This document shows positions 1 through 6,128 of a stretch of DNA of 7,239 bases, piece by piece (position 1 is the stretch's first letter; the number at the start of each line of letters is the position of its first letter). The translations under genes were made by a program, and so were the position numbers. Below the pieces are notes generated by a model that saw nothing but the letters and a program-made list of their open reading frames with translations, searched no databases and was not told the origin of the DNA. Source of the DNA: DASUZD01 sp036377055 (GTDB lineage Bacteria; Actinomycetota; Thermoleophilia; Gaiellales; Gaiellaceae); contig DASUZD010000257.1 of the NCBI GenBank assembly GCA_036377055.1, positions 1 to 7,239 on the forward strand, read 5' to 3'.

Positions 1-42
1 CTGAACGCTGCTCATGCGGCGTCGCTTGCGATGCCGCCGTCA

Positions 43-69
43 GGCCGTGCCGGCTTCGCCGGCGCGGCC
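43..69. repeat. Strong GC-rich inverted repeat (hairpin) downstream of the tetR gene
   Basis: Two 12-base arms, GGCCGTGCCGGC and GCCGGCGCGGCC, flank a 3-base loop (TTC on the plus strand). Eleven of the 12 pairs are Watson-Crick; the odd pair is U-G in plus-strand RNA and C-A in minus-strand RNA. It begins 43 bases after the TetR stop codon. No T-run follows on either strand, so it is not a canonical intrinsic terminator. It could slow or end transcription of tetR, or be an intergenic repeat of this genome. The rest of 1-112 shows only a 12-base palindrome with a BamHI core at 93-104 and no supportable gene. Confidence 0.4.
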
Positions 70-112
70 GTCTGCGCCGCTGGCCCGGTGCGCGCGGATC
101 CGCGGTGCCGGC

Positions 113-733
113 TCACGCGAGCGCCGGCTCCCGCGCGTCGACCTCCAGGCCCGAGCAGACGATCTCGACGAGCGCGCGCTCGGCGCGCCGCACGTCGTCG
201 TCGCCGTCGCGAAGCTGGCCGAGGACCCAGCCGGTCAGGATCGCCTCCAGCGCGCCGTAGAAGACGAAGCTCGCGAGCCGCGGGTCGAGCTCGCTCCGGA
301 ACTCGCCCGAGTCCTGCCCGCGCTCGACGATGCGGGCGACCGCGTCGAACACCTGGCGCAGCGCGTCGATCCGGCGCTGGAGCTCGGGGCTCCGGCCGAT
401 CTCGCGCACGAGGACCCGGATCAGGTCGGGGTCGCGGCGCCAGGAGCGGAGCATGATCGCCGCCACCTGCCGCAGCTGTTCCCGTGCGGGCTCGCCCGAC
501 TCCTCGACCACGCGGATCGCATCGAGCAGCTCCGCCCAGGTCTCGCGGAACACGATCTCGAGCAGCTCGTCCTTGGAAGCGAAGTAGTGGTAGAGGAGCC
601 CGTGCGCGACGCCCGCCTCCTCCGCGATGTCGGCGACGCGGCAGGTGTGGAAACCCTTGCGCGCGAAGACGCGAACCGCGGCGTCGCGGATCAGCCTCCG
701 CTTCTCCTCCTGTGCGATTGAACGGTCAGTCAA
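113..733 (-). CDS. TetR/AcrR-family transcriptional repressor, FadR/YsiA-like
   Basis: This is a 206-residue DNA-binding repressor, the usual TetR length. The N-terminal helix-turn-helix lies at about residues 12-58: VADIAEEAG (33-41) is helix 2, and the recognition helix with the family hallmark LLYHYF is at 46-51, followed by SKDELL. The C-terminal half (about 75-200) is the ligand-binding, dimerising region. Its pattern of SPELQRRI (115-122), ERGQDSGEF (137-145), LDP (149-151) and FYGALEAI (158-165) resembles fatty-acyl-CoA-responsive TetR proteins such as Bacillus FadR/YsiA; this match is from memory. The start is TTG at 731-733. It is nearly forced, because an in-frame TAG lies seven codons upstream (752-754) and no other ATG, GTG or TTG precedes the helix-turn-helix. 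No Shine-Dalgarno is visible. The gene is divergent from the racemase/ABC-F operon, its most likely target besides itself. TetR identity is secure; the acyl-CoA ligand is inference. Confidence 0.95.
   Translation of the reverse strand: MTDRSIAQEEKRRLIRDAAVRVFARKGFHTCRVADIAEEAGVAHGLLYHYFASKDELLEIVFRETWAELLDAIRVVEESGEPAREQLRQVAAIMLRSWRRDPDLIRVLVREIGRSPELQRRIDALRQVFDAVARIVERGQDSGEFRSELDPRLASFVFYGALEAILTGWVLGQLRDGDDDVRRAERALVEIVCSGLEVDAREPALA
715..732. promoter_or_regulatory. Candidate TetR operator over the tetR start codon
   Basis: Read on the minus strand, TGACTGACCGTTCAATCG is an imperfect palindrome with six of nine symmetric pairs (GA.TGA.C / G.TCA.TC). It resembles the TGACTGACCGGTCA-type operators seen at many TetR-family genes. 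It covers the first tetR codons and sits 16 bases from the racemase start. A repressor bound here could block transcription both ways. Because the same bases encode the N-terminus, part of the symmetry could be chance. Confidence 0.4.
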
Positions 734-740
734 TCTGGCT

Positions 741-752
741 GCACTGTAGTGC
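741..752. promoter_or_regulatory. Second short palindrome between the divergent starts
   Basis: GCACTGTAGTGC has perfect 5-base arms (GCACT/AGTGC) around a GT centre. It overlaps the -10-like element proposed for tetR and the upstream-most GTG start of the racemase gene. It could be an operator half-site or a regulator site in its own right. A 5-base arm can arise by chance, so this is tentative. Confidence 0.3.
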
Positions 753-772
753 TAGCTTCCGAAATCGTGCAA
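743..772 (-). promoter_or_regulatory. Candidate tetR promoter, near-leaderless
   Basis: On the minus strand, TTGCAC (767-772) and TACAGT (743-748) match the housekeeping -35 and -10 consensus at four of six positions each, with an 18-base spacer. Only nine bases separate the -10 element from the TTG start codon. The transcript would therefore begin within a few bases of the start codon, which agrees with the missing Shine-Dalgarno and with the leaderless genes common in actinobacteria. The call rests on sequence match alone. Confidence 0.35.
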
Positions 773-1684
773 CCGCGCCCCTTGAACGGCCTGCTCGTCG
801 TCGATCTGACCCGGTACCTCCCGGGGCCGTTCGCGTCGCGCGAGCTGCTCCGGCTGGGCGCACGCGTCGTCCGGCTCGAGGCGCGGGAGGGCGATCCGGT
901 GCGCGAGGTCGCCGCCGACTGGGACGCGCGTCTGAACGCAGGAAAGGAATCGGTCGTCTGCGACCTCAAGACCGATCCCGCGCTCGGACACGCGCTCTGC
1001 CGCCGCGCCGACGTCGTGCTCGAGGGCTTCAGGCCGGGCGTCGCGGCGCGTCTTGGGGTCGGGCCCGACGACGTTCCCGCCGAGACCGTCTACTGCTCGA
1101 TCCGCGGCTTCGGCGGCGGCGACGTCCGCGCCGGACACGACCTGAACTACATGGCCTGGGTCGGAGCGCTCGCGGCGACCGCGCCGGCCTCGCCGCCCGT
1201 GCCGGTCGCCGACCTCGGCGGCGCGCTGACGATCGTCGCGATGGTCCTCGCCGCGCTGCTCGAGCGCGAGCGAACCGGGCGCGGTGCGCGGCTCGAGGTC
1301 GCGCTCGCGGAGGTCGCCGCGGAGCTCGCGCCCTTCGGCGACCCGCTCACGGGCGAGCTCGCGTGCTACCGGCTCTACGAGACCGCCGACGGCCGGCACC
1401 TCTCGCTCGCCGCGCTCGAGCCGCGCTTCTGGACGCGGCTGGTCGAGCTCGTCGACCGGCCCGACCTGCTCCCGCGGGCGCAAGACGGCCACCGGGAGCT
1501 GGAGGAGCTGTTCGCATCGCGCCCGCTCGCCGACTGGCTCGAGCTCTTCGACGGCGAGGACGTCGCCGCGGCGCCCGTGCGCACGCTCGCCGAGGCAGCG
1601 CTACCCGAGCCGAACGGCCGGCCGCCCTCGCTCGGCGAGCACACGGAGGCGTGGCGGCGCGAGCTCGCGCTGGCCGCAACGTGA
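749..1684 (+). CDS. Alpha-methylacyl-CoA racemase-like / CaiB-BaiF (family III) CoA-transferase
   Basis: The N-terminus is the usual opening of this fold (RPLNGLLVVDLTRYLPGPF, residues 10-28), followed by CDLKTDP (71-77) and GFRPGVAARLG (93-103). The residues used by mycobacterial alpha-methylacyl-CoA racemase, His126, Asp156 and Glu241, have counterparts here: H130 in GHDLNY, D155 in VADLGG and E224 in ALEPRFW. This favours epimerisation of 2-methyl-branched acyl-CoA over CoA transfer, although the family is often mis-assigned. The protein is cytosolic, and its 311 residues are shorter than the usual 360-400; the middle (about 185-215) and the C-terminus are compressed. No start has a Shine-Dalgarno. 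GTG at 749 is the upstream-most start; GTG at 767 keeps the whole conserved N-terminus and leaves more room for a promoter. The stop overlaps the ABC-F start, so the two genes are probably translated together. Family is confident, exact reaction is not. Confidence 0.9.
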   Translation: MLASEIVQPRPLNGLLVVDLTRYLPGPFASRELLRLGARVVRLEAREGDPVREVAADWDARLNAGKESVVCDLKTDPALGHALCRRADVVLEGFRPGVAARLGVGPDDVPAETVYCSIRGFGGGDVRAGHDLNYMAWVGALAATAPASPPVPVADLGGALTIVAMVLAALLERERTGRGARLEVALAEVAAELAPFGDPLTGELACYRLYETADGRHLSLAALEPRFWTRLVELVDRPDLLPRAQDGHRELEELFASRPLADWLELFDGEDVAAAPVRTLAEAALPEPNGRPPSLGEHTEAWRRELALAAT

Positions 1685-3402
1685 CGGTGCTCAGCCTCAA
1701 GGGCGCGGTGAAGTCGTTCGGCGCGCGGCGCGTGCTGGACGGCGTCGATCTCGAGCTCGCCGCGGGCGCGCGTCTCGGGATCATCGGGCCCAACGGGTGC
1801 GGCAAGTCGACGCTCCTGCGCATCGTCGGCGGCCTCGAGGAGCCGGACGCCGGCCAGGCGGTTCGTCGCCGCGACCTCGTCGTCTCGTACCTGCCGCAGA
1901 TCGTCGACGGGAGCGACCGGAATCCGCTGGAGGTAGTCCGCGCTGCGCGACCCGACCTCGCAGCGCTCGAAGCGGACCTCGCGCAGGTGGCTGCCCGCCT
2001 CGGCGAGCCGGAGGTCGCCGGCGACCTCGGCCTGATGGGACGAGTCCTCCGCCGCCAGGAGGAGCTGCTCGAGCGCTTCACCGCGGCCGGCGGTCCAGGC
2101 TTCGAGGGCCGCACGCGGACGCAGCTCGCCGAGCTCGGCCTCGGCGACGACGACCTCGCGCTTCCGACGAGCTCGCTCTCGGGCGGCCAGCGCAAGCTCG
2201 TCGCGCTCGCGGCGTGCCTCGCGCAGGAGCCGGACGTGCTCCTCCTGGACGAGCCCGAAACGCACCTCGACGCACCGCACCGCGGCCTGCTCGAAGGGCT
2301 CGTCCGAGAGTTCGACGGCGCGGTCGCCATCGTCTCGCACGACCGCTACCTGCTCGACGAGACCGTCGACGGGATCGCCGAGCTGCGCGGCGGCCGGATC
2401 CGCACCTGGCCCGGCAACTACTCGGCCTACGCGGCGGCGCGCGAGCTCGAGCTGCACCGGCAGGCCCAGCTCTACGTGACGCAGCAGAAGGAGATCGCGC
2501 GACTGGAAGAGGCCGTGCGCCGCTTTCGCCACTGGGCGCACATCCGGGTCAACGAGCGAAGCGCACGCCAGGCCCGCGTGAAGCAGATGCAGATCGACCG
2601 AATGGAGAAGATCGACCGGCCGGTCTTCGAGCGGCGCAAGATCGCGCTCGAGCTGCGCCCGCACGCGCGCGGCGGCGAGCGGGTCTGCGAGCTGCGCGGC
2701 GTCTCGGTCACGTTCGGCGACGAACCGGTGCTCCTCGACATCGACCTGACCGTCCTCCGCGGCGAGCGCGTCGGCGTCGTCGGCCCGAACGGCTCCGGAA
2801 AGACCGTCCTGCTGAACGTGATCGCGGGGCGCCTCGCGCCGACAGAGGGCGAGCGAAAGGCCGGCCCGTCGATCCGTCTCGGCCACCTGGCGCAGGACGC
2901 GGAGCTCCCGACGCCCGACCGCACGCCGATCGAGATCGTCCGCGCCCACCATCCGTGCTCCGAGGGCGAGGCCGTCTCCCGCCTGATGAAGTTCCTCTTC
3001 GACTACGAGCAGGTGCGGCGGCCGGCTCGGCTTTTGTCCGGCGGCGAGCGGACGCGCCTGCACCTGCTGCTGCTGATGCTCGGCGGCGCGAACGCGCTGA
3101 TCCTCGACGAGCCGACGAACCACCTCGACATCGACTCGGTCGAGATGCTGGAAGAGGCGCTCGAGAGCTTCGACGGCACCGCGATCTTCAGCTCCCACGA
3201 CCGCTATTTCCTCGACCGGATCTCGGACCGCGTCCTGGACGTGGGCAGCGGCGAGGTGCGGTCACACGAGGGCGGCTACTCGGATTGGTTCGCGCGCCGC
3301 GATCCGACGGAGCGGCCGCCTTACTCTCCCGATCGTCGCAGCGAAGCCGGATCTTCCGCGGTGGGACGCGCCGAGGCCGACAGCCCTCGTGTTGGTCGTT
3401 AG
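1681..3402 (+). CDS. ABC-F family ATPase (ribosome-associated / possible ribosome protection)
   Basis: This 573-residue cytosolic protein has two ABC ATPase domains and no membrane domain, which defines ABC-F. Domain 1 has Walker A GPNGCGKST (36-44), signature LSGGQ (166-170), Walker B with catalytic E191 and switch H220. Domain 2 has GPNGSGKT (368-375), LSGGE (452-456), LILDEPTNHLD (473-483, catalytic E477) and H506. The charged linker between them (about 255-330) is the segment that enters the tRNA exit site of the ribosome in studied members. ABC-F proteins either assist translation (EttA type) or dislodge ribosome-bound antibiotics (VmlR, OleB, TlrC types); this sequence does not decide which. 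In domain 1 the usual DEPTNHLD reads DEPETHLD (190-197). Past residue 540 there is a polar tail of about 33 residues and no Uup-like coiled coil. The start is GTG at 1681-1683, overlapping the racemase TGA as GTGA. The reading frame stays open far upstream, but that part is an out-of-frame shadow of the racemase. Confidence 0.95.
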   Translation: MTVLSLKGAVKSFGARRVLDGVDLELAAGARLGIIGPNGCGKSTLLRIVGGLEEPDAGQAVRRRDLVVSYLPQIVDGSDRNPLEVVRAARPDLAALEADLAQVAARLGEPEVAGDLGLMGRVLRRQEELLERFTAAGGPGFEGRTRTQLAELGLGDDDLALPTSSLSGGQRKLVALAACLAQEPDVLLLDEPETHLDAPHRGLLEGLVREFDGAVAIVSHDRYLLDETVDGIAELRGGRIRTWPGNYSAYAAARELELHRQAQLYVTQQKEIARLEEAVRRFRHWAHIRVNERSARQARVKQMQIDRMEKIDRPVFERRKIALELRPHARGGERVCELRGVSVTFGDEPVLLDIDLTVLRGERVGVVGPNGSGKTVLLNVIAGRLAPTEGERKAGPSIRLGHLAQDAELPTPDRTPIEIVRAHHPCSEGEAVSRLMKFLFDYEQVRRPARLLSGGERTRLHLLLLMLGGANALILDEPTNHLDIDSVEMLEEALESFDGTAIFSSHDRYFLDRISDRVLDVGSGEVRSHEGGYSDWFARRDPTERPPYSPDRRSEAGSSAVGRAEADSPRVGR

Positions 3403-3492
3403 GAACCGTGCCGCGGCGCACACGAGCAAAGGACTTGATCTCGCCGGCCTCCGATCCGGGTCCGCCCCTCGCGCTGTTGCTGGTCCAGTGAC

Positions 3493-3504
3493 GCTCGTGC
3501 GAGC
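3493..3504. repeat. Small inverted repeat between convergent genes
   Basis: GCTCGTGCGAGC (a 4-base stem with a 4-base loop, or 5-base arms in DNA) touches the stop codon of the TPR gene. It is the only symmetrical element I see in the 101 bases between the ABC-F and TPR stop codons. It lacks a T-run and is short, so a terminator role is weakly supported. Confidence 0.2.
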
Positions 3505-5177
3505 TAGTCGGTCCGACCCTCCGCCACGACTCGCTCAAGCGACCCTTTTACGTCGGGAGGTCGCATGAGCTTCAACACTTCGCCGGACTCCAGCAGAAGA
3601 AGGACGATCTCTCCGTCGGGCTCATTGCAGTAACCGAGAGCGTCGCCGCGACGAGTCCATTGCGGTTCGGTGGCCCAAACCGGCTTCCCTAGCGTTTCAT
3701 GCGTCAACTCGAACGCGTGGTTATGAATGGGCCCAGAGACTCGAATTGAGTTCGTGTTGCGTGTCCAAGTGACCGTCACGAGACGAGCTTCATCCGTTTC
3801 AGTCGCGCGACCGAGATCCTTGATTTCAGCATCGACGCCCTCGTCAAGGAACCAGCGACCATTGATGATCCCCGGTTTCAGTTCACCAGAGGCCCACTTC
3901 GCAGTTGCGAATTCACGAAAGAAGATCGAGTGTCTGCGCGCTTTCTCTAAGACAGTGCGCTTTCGCTCTTCTTGGGCTTCTTCCAGTTTGGCCAGATTTG
4001 CCATTCTCTCACCAACCTGTGGATCTACCTTTTCCCGCGTCGACGCTTCGGACAAAATACTCCGCGCCTGATCCGCAAAACCGGCATAGATGAGCGTCAA
4101 TGCCAGGTTCGCCGCGGCTAGGGTGTTTCCACTTTTCCAGGCCGCTTGATACGAAGAAATAGATCGGATAGACATATCGAGTCGTTCGTAAGCCACACCG
4201 ATGTTGTTCTGAGTCCAGTGATCATGCCGCATCAACAGTGCTGCGTCGTAATGCAGGAGTGCCATGTCATGGCGCTCGGCTTGCGCGTAGCTGTAACCGA
4301 GTCGAAATCGGAGATCTGGATCGGTCGGACGAGCGACGATGACAGCTTCGAGCGCTGCCGCCCGACTTTGCCAGTCCTTGTGAATTTCGAAGAGATCGGC
4401 GAGTCCCTCGTAGAGCATCGCCTTCGCGCTGTCGTCGGTGAAAGACACGAGTGCCGCTTCGACGCGAGTAACAGCGTCAGCTAGACGATCAAGGCGATCG
4501 AGCGCAGTCGCTGCGCCCGCTACGGCCTCCGCTTTGGCGACATCGTCTTCCGCGACTGCTGCGCTGGCCTCAAAGGCGGCTAACGCTTCGTCATGGATTC
4601 CTGCGTGTGCAAGTACGACTCCGCGCAGTCGGTGAGCCTCGGCGGAGATCTTGGGTTGGTGCGCGCGTTCTTCAAGTTCCCGGATAGCGCCTGTGTCACC
4701 ACCCCACATCGCTCTCGCAGCCGCAAACGAGAGTTCGTTCTTTAAGCGCTGCGCCTCGTCGTCCTCCTGCGCCTGAAGCGCGTCGAACGTTTCGCGCGCA
4801 GCAGTTGCATTCCCTTCTCGCAGTAAGAAAACAGCGGCGCCGAACGATGGCTTCGCTTCCGCTTCGCGCGAATCCGTCACAGCTGCTTCTTTCGGGGCGT
4901 CCTGTACCTCTTGGGGGGTTTCTTCTACTGGTTCGGCGACCGCTGGCTGTTTTACTTCTGAGTTTGAGAGTGGCCGGGCGCTCGTATCGAACTCCGTGTG
5001 CTTATGCCGAAACCGCAGTCGCCCCTCGCGAATCGCTTCCCGAAGGGGCTCTCTGTACAGCCACAGAATGAAGGTCAGGGCGACAACAAGCGCGAGAATC
5101 CAGAGCGAGGCGATATCTGAGATCGTGCTGCCGACAGCCAAGTGGATAGGCATGGCGAGAACAGAGAGTAAACGCAC
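3504..5177 (-). CDS. Membrane-anchored TPR protein with an unrecognised C-terminal domain
   Basis: I do not recognise this as a named protein. It has one N-terminal membrane helix (about 21-41, SLWILALVVALTFILWLYREP), then a basic stretch (42-60) that should hold the remainder in the cytoplasm. An acidic, proline-rich linker (about 70-110) follows. TPR-like helical repeats span about 112-400, clearest at 180-212, 289-320 and 321-350 (NNIGVAYERL, then a second helix with YQAAW). A charged helix (395-415) leads to a beta-rich C-terminal region (about 430-545) with many Trp and Thr residues. The frame is intact over 557 codons. Sampled GC (33/60 at 4021-4080; 35/60 at 4261-4320) is well below neighbouring genes (49/60 at 1261-1320; 43/60 at 2281-2340), and it uses codons such as TTA that are rare around it, so recent acquisition is likely. 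The start is GTG 5177 or, equally plausible, ATG 5153; neither has a Shine-Dalgarno. A scaffold or sensor role is inferred from architecture only. Confidence 0.85.
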   Translation of the reverse strand: MRLLSVLAMPIHLAVGSTISDIASLWILALVVALTFILWLYREPLREAIREGRLRFRHKHTEFDTSARPLSNSEVKQPAVAEPVEETPQEVQDAPKEAAVTDSREAEAKPSFGAAVFLLREGNATAARETFDALQAQEDDEAQRLKNELSFAAARAMWGGDTGAIRELEERAHQPKISAEAHRLRGVVLAHAGIHDEALAAFEASAAVAEDDVAKAEAVAGAATALDRLDRLADAVTRVEAALVSFTDDSAKAMLYEGLADLFEIHKDWQSRAAALEAVIVARPTDPDLRFRLGYSYAQAERHDMALLHYDAALLMRHDHWTQNNIGVAYERLDMSIRSISSYQAAWKSGNTLAAANLALTLIYAGFADQARSILSEASTREKVDPQVGERMANLAKLEEAQEERKRTVLEKARRHSIFFREFATAKWASGELKPGIINGRWFLDEGVDAEIKDLGRATETDEARLVTVTWTRNTNSIRVSGPIHNHAFELTHETLGKPVWATEPQWTRRGDALGYCNEPDGEIVLLLLESGEVLKLMRPPDVKGSLERVVAEGRTD

Positions 5178-5183
5178 GGGGTG
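5178..5183 (+). promoter_or_regulatory. Ribosome binding site supporting ATG 5190
   Basis: GGGGTG lies six bases before ATG 5190 and is the best Shine-Dalgarno-like stretch upstream of any start I checked in this window. It favours ATG 5190 over the in-frame GTG 5181 for the small membrane protein. Confidence 0.45.
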
Positions 5184-5189
5184 ACGCCG

Positions 5190-5447
5190 ATGCTCGCGGC
5201 CGTGGCGGCGTGGGTCGCGCTCGTCGTCGCGGCGTGGAGCGCCGTCGGCATCGTCCTCTTCCCGATCGGCGGCCCGAGCGGTGCGGCCGGAGCCGTCGGC
5301 GCTCTCGTACTCGCGGTCGCCGCGCGATCGGCCGGCGTGTACGGCTATGCCGCGCAGGCCGCGAGGCTGGCGATGATCGTCGCGGCGCTCACGCTCCTCG
5401 CCGCCCTCGTGATCGTCCTCGTGATCGTCGCGGTGGAGAAGTCATGA
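5190..5447 (+). CDS. Small integral membrane protein, hypothetical
   Basis: An 85-residue, very hydrophobic protein with three probable membrane helices at about 3-25, 31-46 and 59-81. A short loop, ARSAGVYGYAAQAAR (45-59), separates the second and third, and it ends with the charged VEKS. The rhythm of small residues plus an Arg-containing loop before the last helix recalls DUF4190-like small membrane proteins; that is a weak resemblance, not a family call. An in-frame GTG at 5181 would add three residues. The gene starts next to the divergent TPR gene, and its TGA abuts the phosphatase stop, so it is fully enclosed by minus-strand genes and must be transcribed alone. Its composition matches the high-GC background, unlike the TPR gene. 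No function can be assigned. Confidence 0.65.
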   Translation: MLAAVAAWVALVVAAWSAVGIVLFPIGGPSGAAGAVGALVLAVAARSAGVYGYAAQAARLAMIVAALTLLAALVIVLVIVAVEKS

Positions 5448-6128
5448 CGCGCGTGTGAGGCCGAGCGCGGCCGGCACGCCGTACAGGTCGCGCAGTGCGT
5501 CGGGCACCTCCGGATAGCGGCCCTCACGGTCGACGAGGAGCGCGCGCATCCCGAGCGCCCGCGCGCCCTCGACGTCGTCCTCGACGGAGTCGCCGACCAT
5601 CGCTGCCTCCCCCGGCTCGACCTCGAGCAGCGCCAGCGCCGCGCGGAAGATCGTCTCGTGCGGCTTCGTCTTGCCGTGGGCGCGCGAGCCGATCGCTGCG
5701 TCGACGTCGAGCCCGTGGTGGACGACGAAGGACTCGAGGTCGCGCGCGCCGTTCGACACGAGGCCGATCTTCAGGCGCGCTCGCCGCAGCTCGTCCAGCA
5801 CCGGCACCGCGTCCTCGTACAGGTCGAAGTTCGCGTGCTCCTCCCACGCCTTCTCGATCGCCGCGGCGCACTCGCGCGCACGCTCGCCCTCGCCGCCCAT
5901 CCCGCGCACGATCCGTTCGGTGAACGCGATCCAGATCTCCTCGTCGTGCTCCAGCTCCGGGTGGCGCTGGAGGTCGACGAGCGCCGCGGCGCGGGCCTCT
6001 TCGTACCGAGCCGGGTCGAGCGTGAGCCCGAACTGCTCCGCGCGCCGGCGGTAGCCCTCCGGCCCGAGCTCAGGCCCCGGCCGCGCGAGCGTGAAGTCGA
6101 CGTCGAAGAAAACCGCGCGGAGCGTCAT
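5442..6128 (-). CDS. HAD-superfamily hydrolase (subfamily IA phosphatase)
   Basis: This is a 228-residue cytosolic, Mg-dependent phosphatase-type enzyme with all four HAD motifs. Motif I is FFDVDFTL, with nucleophile D9 and acid/base D11. Motif II is LVSNGAR (S125). Motif III is GKTKPHETIF (K155). Motif IV is MVGDSVEDDVEGA (D180, D184, D185). The helical cap lies between motifs I and II, at about residues 18-100, as in subfamily IA members such as phosphoglycolate phosphatase and haloacid dehalogenase. The Asp pair with Thr in motif I favours phosphate-ester hydrolysis over dehalogenation. The substrate is not evident. ATG 6126-6128 overlaps the stop of the upstream kinase gene (ATGA), indicating coupled translation. 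A frame continues upstream of this ATG only as a shadow of the kinase gene. Family confident, substrate unknown. Confidence 0.93.
   Translation of the reverse strand: MTLRAVFFDVDFTLARPGPELGPEGYRRRAEQFGLTLDPARYEEARAAALVDLQRHPELEHDEEIWIAFTERIVRGMGGEGERARECAAAIEKAWEEHANFDLYEDAVPVLDELRRARLKIGLVSNGARDLESFVVHHGLDVDAAIGSRAHGKTKPHETIFRAALALLEVEPGEAAMVGDSVEDDVEGARALGMRALLVDREGRYPEVPDALRDLYGVPAALGLTRAS

Noticed and set aside
1..15. Possible minus-strand gene start (ATG at 13-15, five codons visible)
   Set aside because: No ribosome binding site, and too few codons before the window edge to support a gene.
14..721. Plus-strand frame of 235 residues opposite tetR
   Set aside because: Antisense shadow of the TetR gene with no recognisable domain.
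484..1680. Plus-strand open frame continuous with the ABC-F frame, giving a 972-residue protein
   Set aside because: The first roughly 400 residues are Arg/Ala/Pro-rich low-complexity sequence, typical of an out-of-frame shadow in GC-rich DNA, and they overlap the well-supported TetR and racemase genes. ABC-F homology begins at GTG 1681.
1375..3198. 607-residue minus-strand frame opposite the ABC-F gene
   Set aside because: Antisense shadow rich in Ala, Arg, Glu, Asp and Val without motifs; the sense strand has complete ABC-F motifs.
1284..3491. 735-residue plus-strand frame over the racemase and ABC-F genes
   Set aside because: Arg/Ser/Ala-rich with no domain pattern; an alternate-frame shadow of the ABC-F gene.
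3403..3503. Possible tRNA remnant or attachment site beside the low-GC gene
   Set aside because: No cloverleaf or T-arm consensus could be assembled, and I found no matching direct repeat near 5160-5190.
5444..5458. Short ATG frame overlapping the end of the membrane-protein gene
   Set aside because: Only four codons before a stop; it arises from the TCATGA overlap.
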